DNA of 64,000 nucleotides from Microbacterium sp. Marseille-Q6648. Lineage in GTDB: Bacteria > Actinomycetota > Actinomycetes > Actinomycetales > Microbacteriaceae. The stretch's first letter is position 1, and each line of letters opens with the position of its first letter. The DNA is taken from the NCBI RefSeq assembly GCF_943181415.1, contig NZ_CALPBZ010000001.1, positions 620,001 to 684,000 of the forward strand, given 5' to 3'. This document shows positions 1 through 9,084 of this stretch, in pieces. A program made the translations under genes and the position numbers. The notes beneath the pieces were generated by a model. The model was not told where the DNA came from. It saw only the letters and a list, made by a program, of their open reading frames with translations, and ran no database searches.

Positions 1-1215
1 TGTCAACGTCACGATCGCGGCGATCAGGTAGGGCAGCCGAAGATCCGTGCGGGCGACGAGCCCGCCCAGGAGTGTCGCGAAGGGGAAGACACCCCACGTG
101 ACGGTGCGGATCGTCCCGAGCACGCGACCGAACATCTGCGGCGGCACGAGGGCCTGGCGCAGCGACGCCCACGGAACGTTCCAGCACGACACCGCGCAGG
201 CCATCACCGCGTACGAGACGATTCCCGCGGCGATTCCGGGCGCCGCCCACACCCCTGCGAGGCCGATCGCCGCGACGACGTTGGCGCCGAGCATGACCGG
301 GCCACGGCCGAAGCGCGCCACCAGCCGCGGGGCGATGAGCGACCCGCCGAGCGCGCCCAGACCGATTCCGGCCGTGACCAGTCCGATCGCAGCCGGCGCC
401 ACCGCGAGCTCGTCGAGGAAGTACAGCACGGTGGGCGCCTGCGCGAAGGCGAACGCCGAGCCGACGACCGCGGTGAAGCCCACGAGCGAGCGCAGGAATC
501 GGTGGCGGCGGAGATAGTCCAGTGCCTCCCGGGTGGTCGGCTGTCGTTCCCGATCGCCCCGCGCGCCGCCGTCAGCACCCAGGTGAGCCTGCAGCGCCCG
601 TGACGCGCTCAGTGGCAGCAGCACAGCCAGGACGACCGGCACGAGGTATCCGCCGGCCCCGACCCACAGCGGAAGGGCGAGCGAGACGGCGAAGAGCACG
701 CCCCCGATCGGCGTCGCGATGAAGCTGTCGATCGTCACCTGTGCGGCCTGCATCCACCCGTTGGCCCGGTCCAGCGAGCGGCGCTCCACGATCGCGGGCA
801 CGATCGCATTCGTGGCGTTGTCGAAGAGCGTTTCGCCCAGACCGAAGACCAGGACCGCCAGGAACAGCCACCAGATCGTCAAGGTGCCGCTGACGGTCAG
901 AACGGCGAGCACCAGAGCCACACCCGCGCGCAGGACGTTGGCGACCGCCATCATCCGGCGCCGATCGAACCGGTCCACGAGCATGCCCGCGGGAAGGCCG
1001 AACACGAGCCAGGGGACGAACGCGAGCGCCCCGATGGCGGCGATGGCGACCGGATCCCGCGTCAACGTCGTCGCGATCAGCGGGACCGCGGTACGGCCGA
1101 TGCCGTCTGCGAGGTTGCTGAAGGCGGCGGCGGTCCAGAGCTTGCGGAAGTCGCGGCCGAGCGGCGATCGCACCGTGTCGTCTCGGACCGTGCCGGAGGC
1201 GACCGCTCCGGTCAT
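1..1215 (-). CDS. MFS efflux transporter, 3' end outside the window
   Basis: Major facilitator superfamily membrane transporter of the EntS-like drug/siderophore exporter type. At least 405 codons are present and the reading frame is still open at base 1, so the C-terminus is missing. Visible features are an N-terminal cytoplasmic tail, about eleven hydrophobic segments, and the MFS loop 2-3 signature [15 protein letters not shown] near residues 76-90. The start is ATG at 1215-1213; its first three bases overlap the TGA of the 69-aa gene upstream (ATGA), so translation is probably coupled. It is the last gene of a regulator / small protein / exporter operon, so its expression should follow the HTH regulator at 1418-2062. 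The substrate cannot be read from sequence. Family is firm, export direction is inferred. Confidence 0.88.
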   Translation of the reverse strand, partial: MTGAVASGTVRDDTVRSPLGRDFRKLWTAAAFSNLADGIGRTAVPLIATTLTRDPVAIAAIGALAFVPWLVFGLPAGMLVDRFDRRRMMAVANVLRAGVALVLAVLTVSGTLTIWWLFLAVLVFGLGETLFDNATNAIVPAIVERRSLDRANGWMQAAQVTIDSFIATPIGGVLFAVSLALPLWVGAGGYLVPVVLAVLLPLSASRALQAHLGADGGARGDRERQPTTREALDYLRRHRFLRSLVGFTAVVGSAFAFAQAPTVLYFLDELAVAPAAIGLVTAGIGLGALGGSLIAPRLVARFGRGPVMLGANVVAAIGLAGVWAAPGIAAGIVSYAVMACAVSCWNVPWASLRQALVPPQMFGRVLGTIRTVTWGVFPFATLLGGLVARTDLRLPYLIAAIVTLT

Positions 1216-1421
1216 CGTGGAAGCATCCCGAGGGCACCGAGCGCCTGCGCGCGACGCCGTGCGTCGTCGGCGCGCTCCCACGCGGGGGCGGCGTCGATCG
1301 CGTCCACTCGGCGGACGATGCGGGCGGCGACGAGCCGGTCGATTCCGGATGCCGCCCGCAGGAGCATCCGATCGAGCGAGGTCGTGCCGAGGACGGTGTG
1401 GGTTGCGGTGAGCGTGCTCAT
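1212..1421 (-). CDS. 69-residue protein between the HTH regulator and the MFS exporter
   Basis: Small Ala/Arg-rich protein that I do not recognise. It starts [12 protein letters not shown] and ends ALGMLPR. It has no membrane segment, signal peptide or cysteine, and the middle could form two amphipathic helices. Both ends overlap neighbours by four bases (ATGA with the stop of the regulator at 1418-1421, and ATGA with the start of the MFS gene at 1212-1215), which is the main argument that it is a real, translationally coupled gene. It may be an accessory or regulatory partner of the exporter, or simply an uncharacterised small protein; nothing in the sequence decides this. Confidence 0.7.
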   Translation of the reverse strand: MSTLTATHTVLGTTSLDRMLLRAASGIDRLVAARIVRRVDAIDAAPAWERADDARRRAQALGALGMLPR

Positions 1422-2062
1422 GACGCGTCTCCTAGTTGGGGAAGGGGGAAGACGTCCGCGCGGATGGTGACGGGGCGGACGTCTTCCCCCGTCTGGTCGC
1501 GATACCGGTCGACGGTCTCGTCGATGATCGCCATGATGCGGTGCGTGAGCTCGTTGCTCTGCTCGGGCGTGAGCCGCGCGGTCGCGGTGGACACCATGCT
1601 GCCCTCGTGCCAGTCGCCGCCCTCCTCGGCCATACCCGAGCGCAGGAACCGCATCAACTGCTCCTGTCGATTGCGCAGGAACTCGCTCATGATCAACTGC
1701 GTGGCGGAGCGGCCGGCGGGCGTCTTCATGGCCTCGGGGTTCGCGAACGACACCCCGCCCACGGGCCGCTCCCACCAGCGCTCCCGAGCGGTGCCGCGCC
1801 CCTCGACCTCCCTGATGAGATCGTGCTTGGCGAGCGCCCGCAGGTGGTAGCTGGTCGAGCCGCTTGACTCTCCCAACCGCTCTGCGAGGGAACTGGCCGT
1901 CTGCGGTCCGTACTGGCTGAGGATGTCGTAGATCTGCACGCGCAGTGGGTGCGCCAGAGCGCGCAGAGCGCCGGTATCGAGCACGCGGTCGCCACGGTGA
2001 CGCTCTTCCACGCGGGCGATCGCGTCGTGCACGTCAGCGGCGGCGCCTCGTTCTTCGCTCAT
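1418..2062 (-). CDS. ArsR-like winged helix-turn-helix transcriptional regulator
   Basis: DNA-binding regulator of 214 residues, HTH_20/ArsR type. The HTH core runs from about residue 33 ([19 protein letters not shown]) through [23 protein letters not shown], a typical recognition region. The C-terminal half is probably a dimerisation or ligand domain; it lacks the metal-binding Cys box of metal-sensing ArsR proteins. ATG 2062 is preferred over the in-frame GTG 2068 because a TTGCAA-17 bp-TACTCT promoter predicts transcription starting at 2062 and there is no Shine-Dalgarno sequence, suggesting a leaderless mRNA. It heads an operon with a 69-aa gene and an MFS exporter. A palindrome covering its -35 element suggests autorepression, relieved by a compound that the pump exports (inference). 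Confidence 0.88.
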   Translation of the reverse strand: MSEERGAAADVHDAIARVEERHRGDRVLDTGALRALAHPLRVQIYDILSQYGPQTASSLAERLGESSGSTSYHLRALAKHDLIREVEGRGTARERWWERPVGGVSFANPEAMKTPAGRSATQLIMSEFLRNRQEQLMRFLRSGMAEEGGDWHEGSMVSTATARLTPEQSNELTHRIMAIIDETVDRYRDQTGEDVRPVTIRADVFPLPQLGDAS

Positions 2063-2068
2063 GGTCAC

Positions 2069-2110
2069 AGAGTATTACTGCAAAGGGACCTTTGCAAGCA
2101 TTCCTTTGCA
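2069..2110 (-). promoter_or_regulatory. Promoter and palindromic operator of the HTH/MFS operon
   Basis: On the minus strand, TTGCAA (2097-2092) and TACTCT (2074-2069) are separated by 17 bp and place +1 at 2062, the A of the regulator ATG. An 8-bp perfect inverted repeat, TGCAAAGG (2079-2086) / CCTTTGCA (2089-2096) with a 2-bp centre, covers the -35 and spacer. A third identical half-site CCTTTGCA lies at 2103-2110, 14 bp from its twin. This layout fits an autorepressor operator. The repeats are seen directly; binding by the adjacent regulator is inferred. Confidence 0.6.
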
Positions 2111-2166
2111 ATATTTTCTCTGCATGCCGGCCTCATTGGCGGAGTCGGCCCCATAGGCTGGCTCGC

Positions 2167-4218
2167 ATGCTCGACGACAACCCCCTTCTCACTCCGTCAC
2201 CCCTTCCCTATCTCCTGCCGGACTACCCCGCGATCCGCGCCCATCACTACCTACCGGCCTTCGAGCGCGCGTTCGCAGAGCAGACCGCCGAGGTGGCCGC
2301 GATCGTCGGTTCACCGGACCCTGCGGACTTCGAGAACACCATCGAGGCGCTCGAGCGCAGCGGGCGGCTTCTCGGCGATGTCGCGCGGACCTTCTACACG
2401 GTGTCTTCCGCAGACGCCACGACAGAGATCCAGGCGGTGGAGCAGGAACTCGCGCCGCTCATGTCCGCGCACCACGATTCGATCCAGCTCGACGCGGGGC
2501 TCTACGAGCGGGTGTCGGCGGTGCACGCGGCACGGGAGGATCTCGCGCTGACCCCCGAGCAGCGTTATCTCGTCGAGCGCCTCCACCGCGAGATGACTCA
2601 GGCCGGCGCGGGACTCGACGCGGAGGCGAAGGCTCGTCTCACCGAGATCAATCAGCGTCTGTCAACGCTGACGACCGCGTTCGAGAAGAACCTCCTGGCC
2701 GACACCAATGACCTGGCGGTGGTGTTCGAGGATGCGACCGAACTGGAGGGCCTCGGCGAAGGCGAGTTGTCCGCAGCGTCGCGAGCGGCCGCAGACCGAG
2801 GTCTGGACGGGGCATTCGTGGTCACGCTGACCCTGTTCACCGGTCACCCCTACCTCGCGTCGCTGAGGCGGCGCGAAAGCCGCCGCCGGATCCTCGACGC
2901 CTCACGAGCACGGGGAGCCCGCGGCAACGAGCATGACAACCGCGACACACTGCGTGAGATCGTCCGGCTCCGCGCCGAGCGCGCCGCGCTGCTCGGACAC
3001 GACTCGCACGCGGCCTACGTCACATCCGACCAGACGGCGGGATCCCCCGCGGCCGTCCACGATCTGCTGCGCCGGCTCGCGGCACCGGCGGCGGCGAATG
3101 CACATACCGAGCAGTCTGCCCTGCAGCGCATCATCGACGCCGAGGAGGAGCCCTTCGCCCTGGAAGCGCACGACTGGGCCTACTACACCGAGAAGGTGCG
3201 CGCCGCGGAGTACGACCTCGACCGGGCTGCTCTGCGCCCGTGGTTCGAGGCCGAGCGCGTGCTGCACGACGGCGTCTTCCGCGCTGCGACCGCACTGTAC
3301 GGCGTCACGTTCAGCGAGCGGCCGGACCTGCCGGCGTATCACCCCGATGCCCGGGTGTTCGAGGTTCACGAAGCAGACGGATCCGCGCTGGGGCTCTTCA
3401 TCCTCGACCTCTACACGCGGGACACCAAGCGCGGTGGCGCCTGGATGAACTCGATCGTGTCGCAGTCCCGCCTGCGCGGCACCAGTCCCGTCGTGGTCAA
3501 CAACCTCAACGTCTCACGTCCCGGTCCCGGAAAACCGACCCTGCTCACGCTGGACGAGGTGACCACCCTCTTCCACGAGTTCGGCCACGCCCTGCACGGG
3601 CTCTTCGCCACCGTCACCTACCCCCACTTCGCCGGCACCAACGTCTTCCGCGACTTCGTCGAGTTCCCCAGTCAGGTCAATGAGATGTGGATCTTCTGGC
3701 CTGAGGTACTCGCGGCCTACGCCCGCCACGTCGAGACGGACGAGCCGCTCCCCGCGGACGTGGTCGACCGGCTCCACGCATCGGAGCGCTTCAACCAGGG
3801 CTTCGCCACCAGCGAGTACCTGGCTGCTGCATGGCTCGATCAGGTGTGGCACTCGCTCTCGGTCGAGGAGGCGTCGACCGACATCGACGTCACGGCATTC
3901 GAGGCTGCGGCACTGCGCGACATCGGCTTGGACAACCCTGCGGTCCCGACGCGGTACTCGTCGTCCTACTTCGCCCATGTCTTCTCCGGCGGGTACAGCG
4001 CCGGGTACTACTCGTACATCTGGAGCGAGGTGCTCGATGCGGACACGGTCGAGTGGTTCCGCGAGAACGGCGGACTCACCCGCGAGAACGGCGAGCGATT
4101 CCGTGAGCGGCTGCTCGGCGTGGGCGGATCGAAGGACCCCCTCGAGGCCTACCGCGACTTCCGCGGTCGCGATGCCGACATCGCCCCGCTGCTGGATCGC
4201 CGCGGGCTGAACGCCTGA
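2167..4218 (+). CDS. dcp: M3 family peptidyl-dipeptidase (Dcp-like)
   Basis: Cytosolic zinc metallopeptidase of the thimet oligopeptidase/Dcp family, which removes dipeptides from the C-terminus of short peptides. The 683 residues match the usual Dcp length. The zinc motif HEFGH lies at residues 470-474, within LFHEFGHALHGLFA, and the conserved C-terminal region YSSSYFAHVFSGGYSAGYYSY is complete in the protein. The start is the ATG at 2167, which begins MLDDNPLLTPS, a typical Dcp N-terminus; the open frame runs further upstream but there overlaps the divergent regulator and its operator. It is divergent from the HTH regulator and ends against clpX with a shared hairpin between them. Family is certain; exact specificity (Dcp versus oligopeptidase A) is inferred. 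Confidence 0.93.
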   Translation: MLDDNPLLTPSPLPYLLPDYPAIRAHHYLPAFERAFAEQTAEVAAIVGSPDPADFENTIEALERSGRLLGDVARTFYTVSSADATTEIQAVEQELAPLMSAHHDSIQLDAGLYERVSAVHAAREDLALTPEQRYLVERLHREMTQAGAGLDAEAKARLTEINQRLSTLTTAFEKNLLADTNDLAVVFEDATELEGLGEGELSAASRAAADRGLDGAFVVTLTLFTGHPYLASLRRRESRRRILDASRARGARGNEHDNRDTLREIVRLRAERAALLGHDSHAAYVTSDQTAGSPAAVHDLLRRLAAPAAANAHTEQSALQRIIDAEEEPFALEAHDWAYYTEKVRAAEYDLDRAALRPWFEAERVLHDGVFRAATALYGVTFSERPDLPAYHPDARVFEVHEADGSALGLFILDLYTRDTKRGGAWMNSIVSQSRLRGTSPVVVNNLNVSRPGPGKPTLLTLDEVTTLFHEFGHALHGLFATVTYPHFAGTNVFRDFVEFPSQVNEMWIFWPEVLAAYARHVETDEPLPADVVDRLHASERFNQGFATSEYLAAAWLDQVWHSLSVEEASTDIDVTAFEAAALRDIGLDNPAVPTRYSSSYFAHVFSGGYSAGYYSYIWSEVLDADTVEWFRENGGLTRENGERFRERLLGVGGSKDPLEAYRDFRGRDADIAPLLDRRGLNA

Positions 4219-4222
4219 CGCC

Positions 4223-4257
4223 GGAGCGCCCGACGGCCTCCGGTCGTCGGGCGCTCC
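4223..4257. terminator. Bidirectional hairpin between dcp and clpX
   Basis: A perfect 13-bp inverted repeat, GGAGCGCCCGACG (4223-4235) and its complement (4245-4257), with a 9-nt loop. It sits between the convergent stop codons of dcp and clpX. No long T-tract follows on either side, as is common for actinobacterial terminators. Confidence 0.7.
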
Positions 4258-4279
4258 CGGCTGTCGCTCGCGGAGAGCG

Positions 4280-5548
4280 TCAGGCGCTCTTGCGCTTCTG
4301 GCGCAGGACCAGTGTGGGGGCTGCTCCGTCCTGCACCGCCGCGCGGGTGATGACCACCTTGTCGACATCATCGGTCGACGGGATCTCGAACATGATCGGC
4401 CCGAGCACGTCTTCGAGGATCGCGCGCAGGCCACGGGCGCCGGTCTTGCGTGCCACGGCGAGGTCGGCGATCGCTTCGAGCGCTTCGATGTCGAACTCCA
4501 GCGCCACGCCATCGAGCTCGAACATGCGCTGGTACTGCTTCACGAGGGCATTCTTGGGCTCGGTGAGGATCTCCATGAGCGCCGCGCGGTCCAGCGGCGA
4601 GACGGATGCGACGACGGGAAGGCGACCGATGAACTCCGGGATGAGGCCGAACTTGTGCAGGTCCTCGGGCTGAACCTCGCTGAAGAGGTTGAGGTCGTCG
4701 CCTTTGCTGTGCAGCGGTGCACCGAATCCGATGCCGTGCTTGCCCACGCGCGACGAGATGATGTCCTCGAGGCCGGCGAACGCTCCTGCGACGATGAACA
4801 GCACGTTCGTCGTGTCGATCTGGATGAACTCCTGATGCGGGTGCTTCCGGCCGCCCTGGGGCGGAACGGATGCGACGGTGCCTTCGAGGATCTTCAGCAG
4901 CGCCTGCTGCACGCCCTCGCCGGACACGTCGCGGGTGATCGACGGGTTCTCGGCCTTTCGGGCCACCTTGTCGACTTCGTCGATGTAGATGATGCCGGTC
5001 TCCGCGCGCTTGGTGTCGAAGTCCGCCGCCTGGAGCAGCTTGAGCAGGATGTTCTCGACGTCCTCACCCACGTAGCCGGCCTCGGTGAGTGCGGTGGCAT
5101 CGGCGACCGCGAACGGGACGTTCAGCCGCTTCGCGAGCGTCTGAGCGAGGTAGGTCTTGCCGCAGCCGGTCGGTCCGAGCAGGAGGATGTTGCTCTTGGC
5201 GACCTCGATGTCGTCCGCCCGCTGTTCAGCGGTCTGCAGGGTGCCGTGGGCGCGGATCCGCTTGTAGTGGTTGTACACCGCCACCGACAGGGCCCGCTTG
5301 GCGTATTCCTGCCCGACGACGTACTCCTCGAGGAACGCGTAGATCTCACGGGGCTTGGGGAGATCGAACTCTGCGACCTCGCCGGTGGCGGACTCCGCCA
5401 TGCGCTCTTCGATGATCTCGTTGCACAGCTCCACGCACTCGTCGCAGATGTAGACGCCGGGCCCCGCGATGAGCTGCTGGACCTGCTTCTGACTCTTGCC
5501 GCAGAAAGAGCACTTGAACAGGTCGGCGCTTTCACCGATGCGTGCCAT
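4280..5548 (-). CDS. clpX: ATP-dependent Clp protease ATP-binding subunit ClpX
   Basis: AAA+ unfoldase that feeds substrates into the ClpP1P2 protease. The 422-residue length is standard. An N-terminal C4 zinc domain has C13, C16, C35 and C38. Walker A is GPTGCGKT at residues 125-132, Walker B is IIYIDEVDK, and the ClpP-docking loop is in [12 protein letters not shown]. The start ATG (5548) has a strong AGGAGG-type ribosome site 7 nt upstream, which rules out the longer open frame. It lies downstream of clpP2, but a 187-bp gap with a strong hairpin separates them, so it probably has its own promoter. It ends convergently against dcp. Confidence 0.98.
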   Translation of the reverse strand: MARIGESADLFKCSFCGKSQKQVQQLIAGPGVYICDECVELCNEIIEERMAESATGEVAEFDLPKPREIYAFLEEYVVGQEYAKRALSVAVYNHYKRIRAHGTLQTAEQRADDIEVAKSNILLLGPTGCGKTYLAQTLAKRLNVPFAVADATALTEAGYVGEDVENILLKLLQAADFDTKRAETGIIYIDEVDKVARKAENPSITRDVSGEGVQQALLKILEGTVASVPPQGGRKHPHQEFIQIDTTNVLFIVAGAFAGLEDIISSRVGKHGIGFGAPLHSKGDDLNLFSEVQPEDLHKFGLIPEFIGRLPVVASVSPLDRAALMEILTEPKNALVKQYQRMFELDGVALEFDIEALEAIADLAVARKTGARGLRAILEDVLGPIMFEIPSTDDVDKVVITRAAVQDGAAPTLVLRQKRKSA

Positions 5549-5680
5549 TGCGCTCCTCCTTCTCCGCTCAGGGAGAGTGCTCCCCGAACCGTCCTCCGAG
5601 CCTAACCGGTGCCGCCGACAAGCGCGGGGATTGCGACGCGCCGTCGTCACACCCGCGTCGGATCCCGCCGGCTGCACGCC

Positions 5681-5717
5681 GAAGCCCCGCCCTGGAGTGC
5701 GTCCGGGGCGGGGCTTC
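5681..5717 (-). terminator. Hairpin downstream of clpP2
   Basis: A perfect 12-bp stem, GAAGCCCCGCCC (5681-5692) with its complement (5706-5717) and a 13-nt loop, 18 bp past the clpP2 stop. No U-tract follows, so it may act as a Rho-independent terminator of the U-less actinobacterial kind or as a 3'-end processing structure. It separates clpP1P2 from clpX. Confidence 0.6.
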
Positions 5718-5735
5718 GAGGATCGGCATCCGCTG

Positions 5736-6407
5736 CTACGAGGTCAACGCCGCCGGCACGCGCTTGCGCGTCGTGAGCACCTGGTCGACGAGGCCGTAGG
5801 TGACGGCCTCCTCGCCCGAGAGGATCTTGTCGCGGTCGATGTCCTTGTGGACCTCCTCGACGGACTTGTTCGAGTGCTTCGACAGCGTCGCCTCGAGCCA
5901 CGTGCGCATGCGCATGATCTCCGCCGCCTGGATCTCGATGTCGGACGCCTGACCGTGACCCGCCTCGCCCATCGCGGGCTGGTGGATGAGCACGCGAGCG
6001 TTCGGCAGAGCCAGTCGCTTGCCCGGCGCGCCGGCCGCGAGGAGCACAGCGGCGGCGGAGGCCGCCTGTCCCAGCACGACCGTCTGGATCTGCGGCGAGA
6101 TGTACTGCATCGTGTCGTAGATCGCCGTCATCGCGGTGAACGAGCCGCCGGGCGAGTTGATGTACATGATGATGTCGCGGTCGGGGTCCTGGCTCTCGAG
6201 AACCAGCAGCTGAGCCATGACATCGTCGGCGGATGCGTCGTCGACCTGCACGCCGAGGAAGATGACGCGGTCCTCGAACAGCTTGTTGTAGGGATCCTGA
6301 CGCTTGTAGCCGTACGCCGTGCGCTCCTCGAACTGCGGGAGGATGTAGCGGCTTCCGGGCATCTGGACGCCCTGACCGGTCGACGGGCCGAAGGTGGGGG
6401 TGTGCAT
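5736..6407 (-). CDS. clpP2: ATP-dependent Clp protease proteolytic subunit ClpP2
   Basis: Serine peptidase subunit of 223 residues that assembles with ClpP1 into the mixed tetradecamer used by actinobacteria. The catalytic triad is visible as Ser117 (GQAASAAA), His142 (IHQPAMG) and Asp189 (VHKDIDRDK). The oxyanion segment is NSPGGSFTA. The N-terminal extension of about 30 residues before [12 protein letters not shown] is typical of ClpP2. The start ATG 6407 has a purine-rich GAGAGAGAAC site upstream; the open frame extends further but overlaps clpP1. It is 31 bp downstream of clpP1 in one operon. The pair is usually essential in actinobacteria (known from mycobacteria, inferred here). Confidence 0.97.
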   Translation of the reverse strand: MHTPTFGPSTGQGVQMPGSRYILPQFEERTAYGYKRQDPYNKLFEDRVIFLGVQVDDASADDVMAQLLVLESQDPDRDIIMYINSPGGSFTAMTAIYDTMQYISPQIQTVVLGQAASAAAVLLAAGAPGKRLALPNARVLIHQPAMGEAGHGQASDIEIQAAEIMRMRTWLEATLSKHSNKSVEEVHKDIDRDKILSGEEAVTYGLVDQVLTTRKRVPAALTS

Positions 6408-6438
6408 TCCGGGTTCTCTCTCTTTCGCCTTCGGATCG

Positions 6439-7026
6439 TCAGTTCGCGGTTCCGCCGCCGCCGATGACGTCGGTCGCGGATTCGCGGATGTGGTCGACGA
6501 AGCCGTATTCCAGGGCTTCCTGAGCGCTGAACCAGCGGTCCCGGTCACCGTCGGCGTTGATCTGCTCGACCGGCTTGCCGGTCTGCGACGCCGTGATCTC
6601 TGCGAGACGCCGCTTCATGTCGAGGATCAGCTGCGCCTGGGTCTGGATGTCGCTGGCGGTTCCACCGAACCCGCCGTGGGGCTGGTGCAGCAGCACACGC
6701 GCATTCGGCGTGATGTAGCGCTTGCCCTTCGTCCCGCTGGTCAGCAGCAGCTGTCCCATCGAGGCGGCCATCCCGATGCCGACGGTGACGATGTCGTTCG
6801 GCACGAACTGCATCGTGTCGTAGATCGCCATGCCGGCCGTGATCGAGCCACCCGGGGAGTTGATGTACAGGTAGATGTCCTTCTGCGAGTCCTCCGCGGC
6901 GAGAAGAAGGATCTTCGCGCAGATCTCGTTGGCGTTCTCGTCGCGCACCTCCGACCCGAGCCAGATGATGCGGTCTCTCAGCAGCTTGTCGAAGACGCTC
7001 GTCGCGACAAGGGGTTCTGCGGCCAT
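6439..7026 (-). CDS. clpP1: ATP-dependent Clp protease proteolytic subunit ClpP1
   Basis: First gene of the clpP1P2 operon, 195 residues. The catalytic residues are Ser89 (GMAASMGQ), His114 (LLHQPHGG) and Asp159 (NADGDRDR), with NSPGGSITA near residues 56-64. Start ATG 7026 has AGGAG 7 nt upstream. Clp peptidase genes in actinobacteria are commonly controlled by ClgR; a weak ClgR-like sequence lies about 65-80 bp upstream (see findings). The gene is preceded by the trigger factor gene on the same strand, as in mycobacteria, with a hairpin between them. Confidence 0.97.
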   Translation of the reverse strand: MAAEPLVATSVFDKLLRDRIIWLGSEVRDENANEICAKILLLAAEDSQKDIYLYINSPGGSITAGMAIYDTMQFVPNDIVTVGIGMAASMGQLLLTSGTKGKRYITPNARVLLHQPHGGFGGTASDIQTQAQLILDMKRRLAEITASQTGKPVEQINADGDRDRWFSAQEALEYGFVDHIRESATDVIGGGGTAN

Positions 7027-7120
7027 GTGTGCTCCTGTTTCCTCGGCTTCGCATCGAATCTACCGGCGCGGCACGGACGACCCGCCCGTGTTCGCCCTCG
7101 GCAGATCGGATGCCGGATAC

Positions 7121-7156
7121 GACGAAGGACGGATGCCGGAGCACCCGTCCCTCATC
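7121..7156 (-). terminator. Hairpin downstream of tig
   Basis: Imperfect 12-bp stem (7121-7132 with 7145-7156, two G-U type pairs) around a 12-nt loop, 14 bp after the tig stop and upstream of the clpP1 promoter region. It plausibly terminates tig transcription. Confidence 0.5.
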
Positions 7157-7170
7157 GGTGACTTTCGCGA

Positions 7171-8691
7171 TTACTCGGCGTCGGCCTTCTCGGCCGGAGC
7201 CTTCTTCGCGGGCGCCTTCTTGGCCGGAGCCTTCTTCGCCGGAGCCTTCTTCGCCGGAGCCTCGTCGGCCGAGGAGTCATCGGCTGCGGCATCGGCGTCG
7301 TCGGCAGCTGCCGCCTTCTTCTTCGCGGGGGCCTTCTTGGCGGGGGCCTTCTTCGCGGGCTTCTCCTCGACGGCGTCGGCCTCGGCGGCGTCGGCTGCGT
7401 CATCGGACTCGTCCTCGACCGCGACGAATCCGGTCAGGTCGACGGCCTTGCCGTTGGTGTCGACGACGGTGACCTTGCCCAGGGCGACCGCGAGGGCCTT
7501 GTTCCGAGCGACCTCGCCGACCATCGCGGGAAGCTGGTTGTTCTCCTGGAGGGCGTTGACGAAGTCCTGCGGGGCCATGCCGTACTGCGCCGAGGACTGC
7601 ACGAGGTACTGGGTGAGCTCCTCCTGCGAGACCTGGACCTGCACCTTCTCGGCGATGGCATCCAGCAGCATCTGCGTCTTGAACTGCTTCTCGCTGGCCT
7701 CGGCGACCTCCGCGCGGTGGACGTCGTCCTCGAGACGCCCCTCGCCCTCGAGGTGGTTGTGCACCTCGTCCTCGATCAGCTGGGCCGGGACGGGGATGTC
7801 GACCTGCTCGAGCAGCTGCTCGATGAGCTTGTCGCGCGCGGCCGAGCCCTGCGTGAAGACGCTCTGCTGCGAGACGCGCTCGGACAGGCTCTCGCGCAGC
7901 TCGGCGATGGTGTCGAACTCGCTCGCGATCTGCGCGAAGTCGTCGTCGGCCTCAGGGAGCTCACGCTCCTTCACCGCCTTGACGACGACCGCGACCTCAG
8001 CCTCCTCGCCGGCGTGGTCGCCGCCGACGAGCTTCGAACGGAACGTGGTCGCCTCACCCGCGGTCAGCGAGTCGATGGCCTCGTCGATGCCCTCGAGCAG
8101 CTCGCCGGAGCCGACCTCGTACGACACGCCCTCGGCGCGGTCGATCTCGGCACCGTCGATCGTCGCGACCAGGTCGAGCTCGACGAAGTCGCCGGAGGCC
8201 GCCGGACGGTCCACCGTCACGAGCGTGCCGAATCGCGCGCGCAGGCGGTCGAGCTCCTCGTCGATCGCAGCCTCGTCGACCTCGAGCGCCTCGACCTCGA
8301 CGGTGGTGCCCTCGAACGCGGGGAGCTCGAACTCGGGGCGGACGTCCACCTCGACCTGGACCTCGAGGTCGCCCGAGAAGTCCTTCTCGTTCGGCCACTC
8401 GGTGACCTCGGCGTTGGGCCGGCCGAGCACGCGCAGCTCGTTGGCGGTGACCGCCTCACGATAGAAGGCGTCCAGTCCCTCGCTCACCGCGTGCTCCAGC
8501 ACGGCCACGCGACCGATGCGCTGGTCGATGATCGGCGCGGGCACCTTGCCCTTGCGGAAGCCGGGGATCTGCACGTCCTGTGCGATGTGCTCGTACGCGT
8601 GGGTGATGCTCGGCTTCAGCTCTTCCGGGCTGACCGTGATGTGCAGCTTCACCCGGGTCGGGCTGAGCTTCTCGACGGTGCTGGTGACCAT
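7171..8691 (-). CDS. tig: Trigger factor, ribosome-associated chaperone and peptidyl-prolyl isomerase
   Basis: Folding factor that docks at ribosomal protein L23 near the nascent-chain exit. The N-terminal ribosome-binding domain carries the signature GFRKGKVP at about residues 44-51. An FKBP-type isomerase domain follows (about residues 160-245), then the helical C-terminal chaperone domain. At 506 residues it is longer than the usual 430-460 because of an acidic/Lys-Ala-Pro tail in the last 75-80 residues, with repeated AKKAPAKK units separated by Asp/Ala-rich stretches (7174-7410). Start ATG 8691 has GAGGAG upstream. Upstream of clpP1P2, as in mycobacteria. Confidence 0.97.
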   Translation of the reverse strand: MVTSTVEKLSPTRVKLHITVSPEELKPSITHAYEHIAQDVQIPGFRKGKVPAPIIDQRIGRVAVLEHAVSEGLDAFYREAVTANELRVLGRPNAEVTEWPNEKDFSGDLEVQVEVDVRPEFELPAFEGTTVEVEALEVDEAAIDEELDRLRARFGTLVTVDRPAASGDFVELDLVATIDGAEIDRAEGVSYEVGSGELLEGIDEAIDSLTAGEATTFRSKLVGGDHAGEEAEVAVVVKAVKERELPEADDDFAQIASEFDTIAELRESLSERVSQQSVFTQGSAARDKLIEQLLEQVDIPVPAQLIEDEVHNHLEGEGRLEDDVHRAEVAEASEKQFKTQMLLDAIAEKVQVQVSQEELTQYLVQSSAQYGMAPQDFVNALQENNQLPAMVGEVARNKALAVALGKVTVVDTNGKAVDLTGFVAVEDESDDAADAAEADAVEEKPAKKAPAKKAPAKKKAAAADDADAAADDSSADEAPAKKAPAKKAPAKKAPAKKAPAEKADAE

Positions 8692-8775
8692 GCCTGTTCG
8701 TTCTCCTCGTCTGTTCCGCGCGCACGCGCGGTCGGTCGTAAGGTGTGGATGCCTGAATTCTCGGGGGCCGTGAAG

Positions 8776-8849
8776 TCGGGGCGACAGGATTTGAACCTGC
8801 GGCCTCCCGCTCCCAAAGCGGGCGCTCTACCAAGCTGAGCTACGCCCCG
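8776..8849 (-). tRNA. tRNA-Pro (anticodon TGG)
   Basis: Reading the minus strand, a 7-bp acceptor stem CGGGGCG/CGCCCCG, D-arm GTAGCTCAGCTTGGTAGAGC, anticodon TGG at 8815-8813 and a GGTTCAAATCC T-loop region form a complete cloverleaf with discriminator A. CCA is not encoded. A TAGACT -10-like element lies at 8896-8891. Confidence 0.95.
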
Positions 8850-8979
8850 GGCGGGCTGCGCACGCGGACGCACGCCGAACGGCCCACGCAAGTCTAGCCG
8901 ACACACCCGCCGCCTGCCCGCGCTGTCCGAGAAGCGGCTCCGGTGCCGCTAGACTTGACCAGCCGCAGTTCGCTGCTGC

Positions 8980-9053
8980 GGGGATGTAGCTCAATGGTAG
9001 AGCCTCAGTCTTCCAAACTGATGGTGCGGGTTCGATTCCCGTCATCCCCTCCA
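8980..9053 (+). tRNA. tRNA-Gly (anticodon TCC)
   Basis: Acceptor stem GGGGATG (8980-8986) pairs with CATCCCC (9043-9049); the anticodon TCC is at 9012-9014, with a standard T-loop (GGTTCGATTCC). CCA is encoded at 9051-9053. A TAGACT element at 8950-8955 is a likely -10. It is divergent from tRNA-Pro. Confidence 0.96.
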
Positions 9054-9059
9054 TACCGC

Positions 9060-9084
9060 GATCAGCCCGCCTGCGGGCTCGATC
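9060..9084. terminator. Hairpin after tRNA-Gly, overlapping the end of the carbonic-anhydrase-like gene
   Basis: AGCCCG and CGGGCT flank a 4-nt loop; GATC repeats extend the stem outside them with one bulge. It lies between the convergent tRNA-Gly and hexapeptide-repeat gene and could terminate either. No T-tract. Confidence 0.4.

Noticed and set aside
1212-1775. A 187-codon minus-strand frame spanning the regulator and the 69-aa gene
   Set aside because: Its first 118 codons are an out-of-frame shadow of the regulator; only the last 69 codons, beginning at ATG 1421, are supported.
7195-7365. Short tandem repeats resembling a CRISPR or minisatellite
   Set aside because: They are in-frame codon repeats of AKKAPAKK in trigger factor; there are no spacers or cas genes.
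8776-9053. tRNA pair as an integration site
   Set aside because: Flanks are core genes on both sides and no duplicated tRNA 3' end was found.
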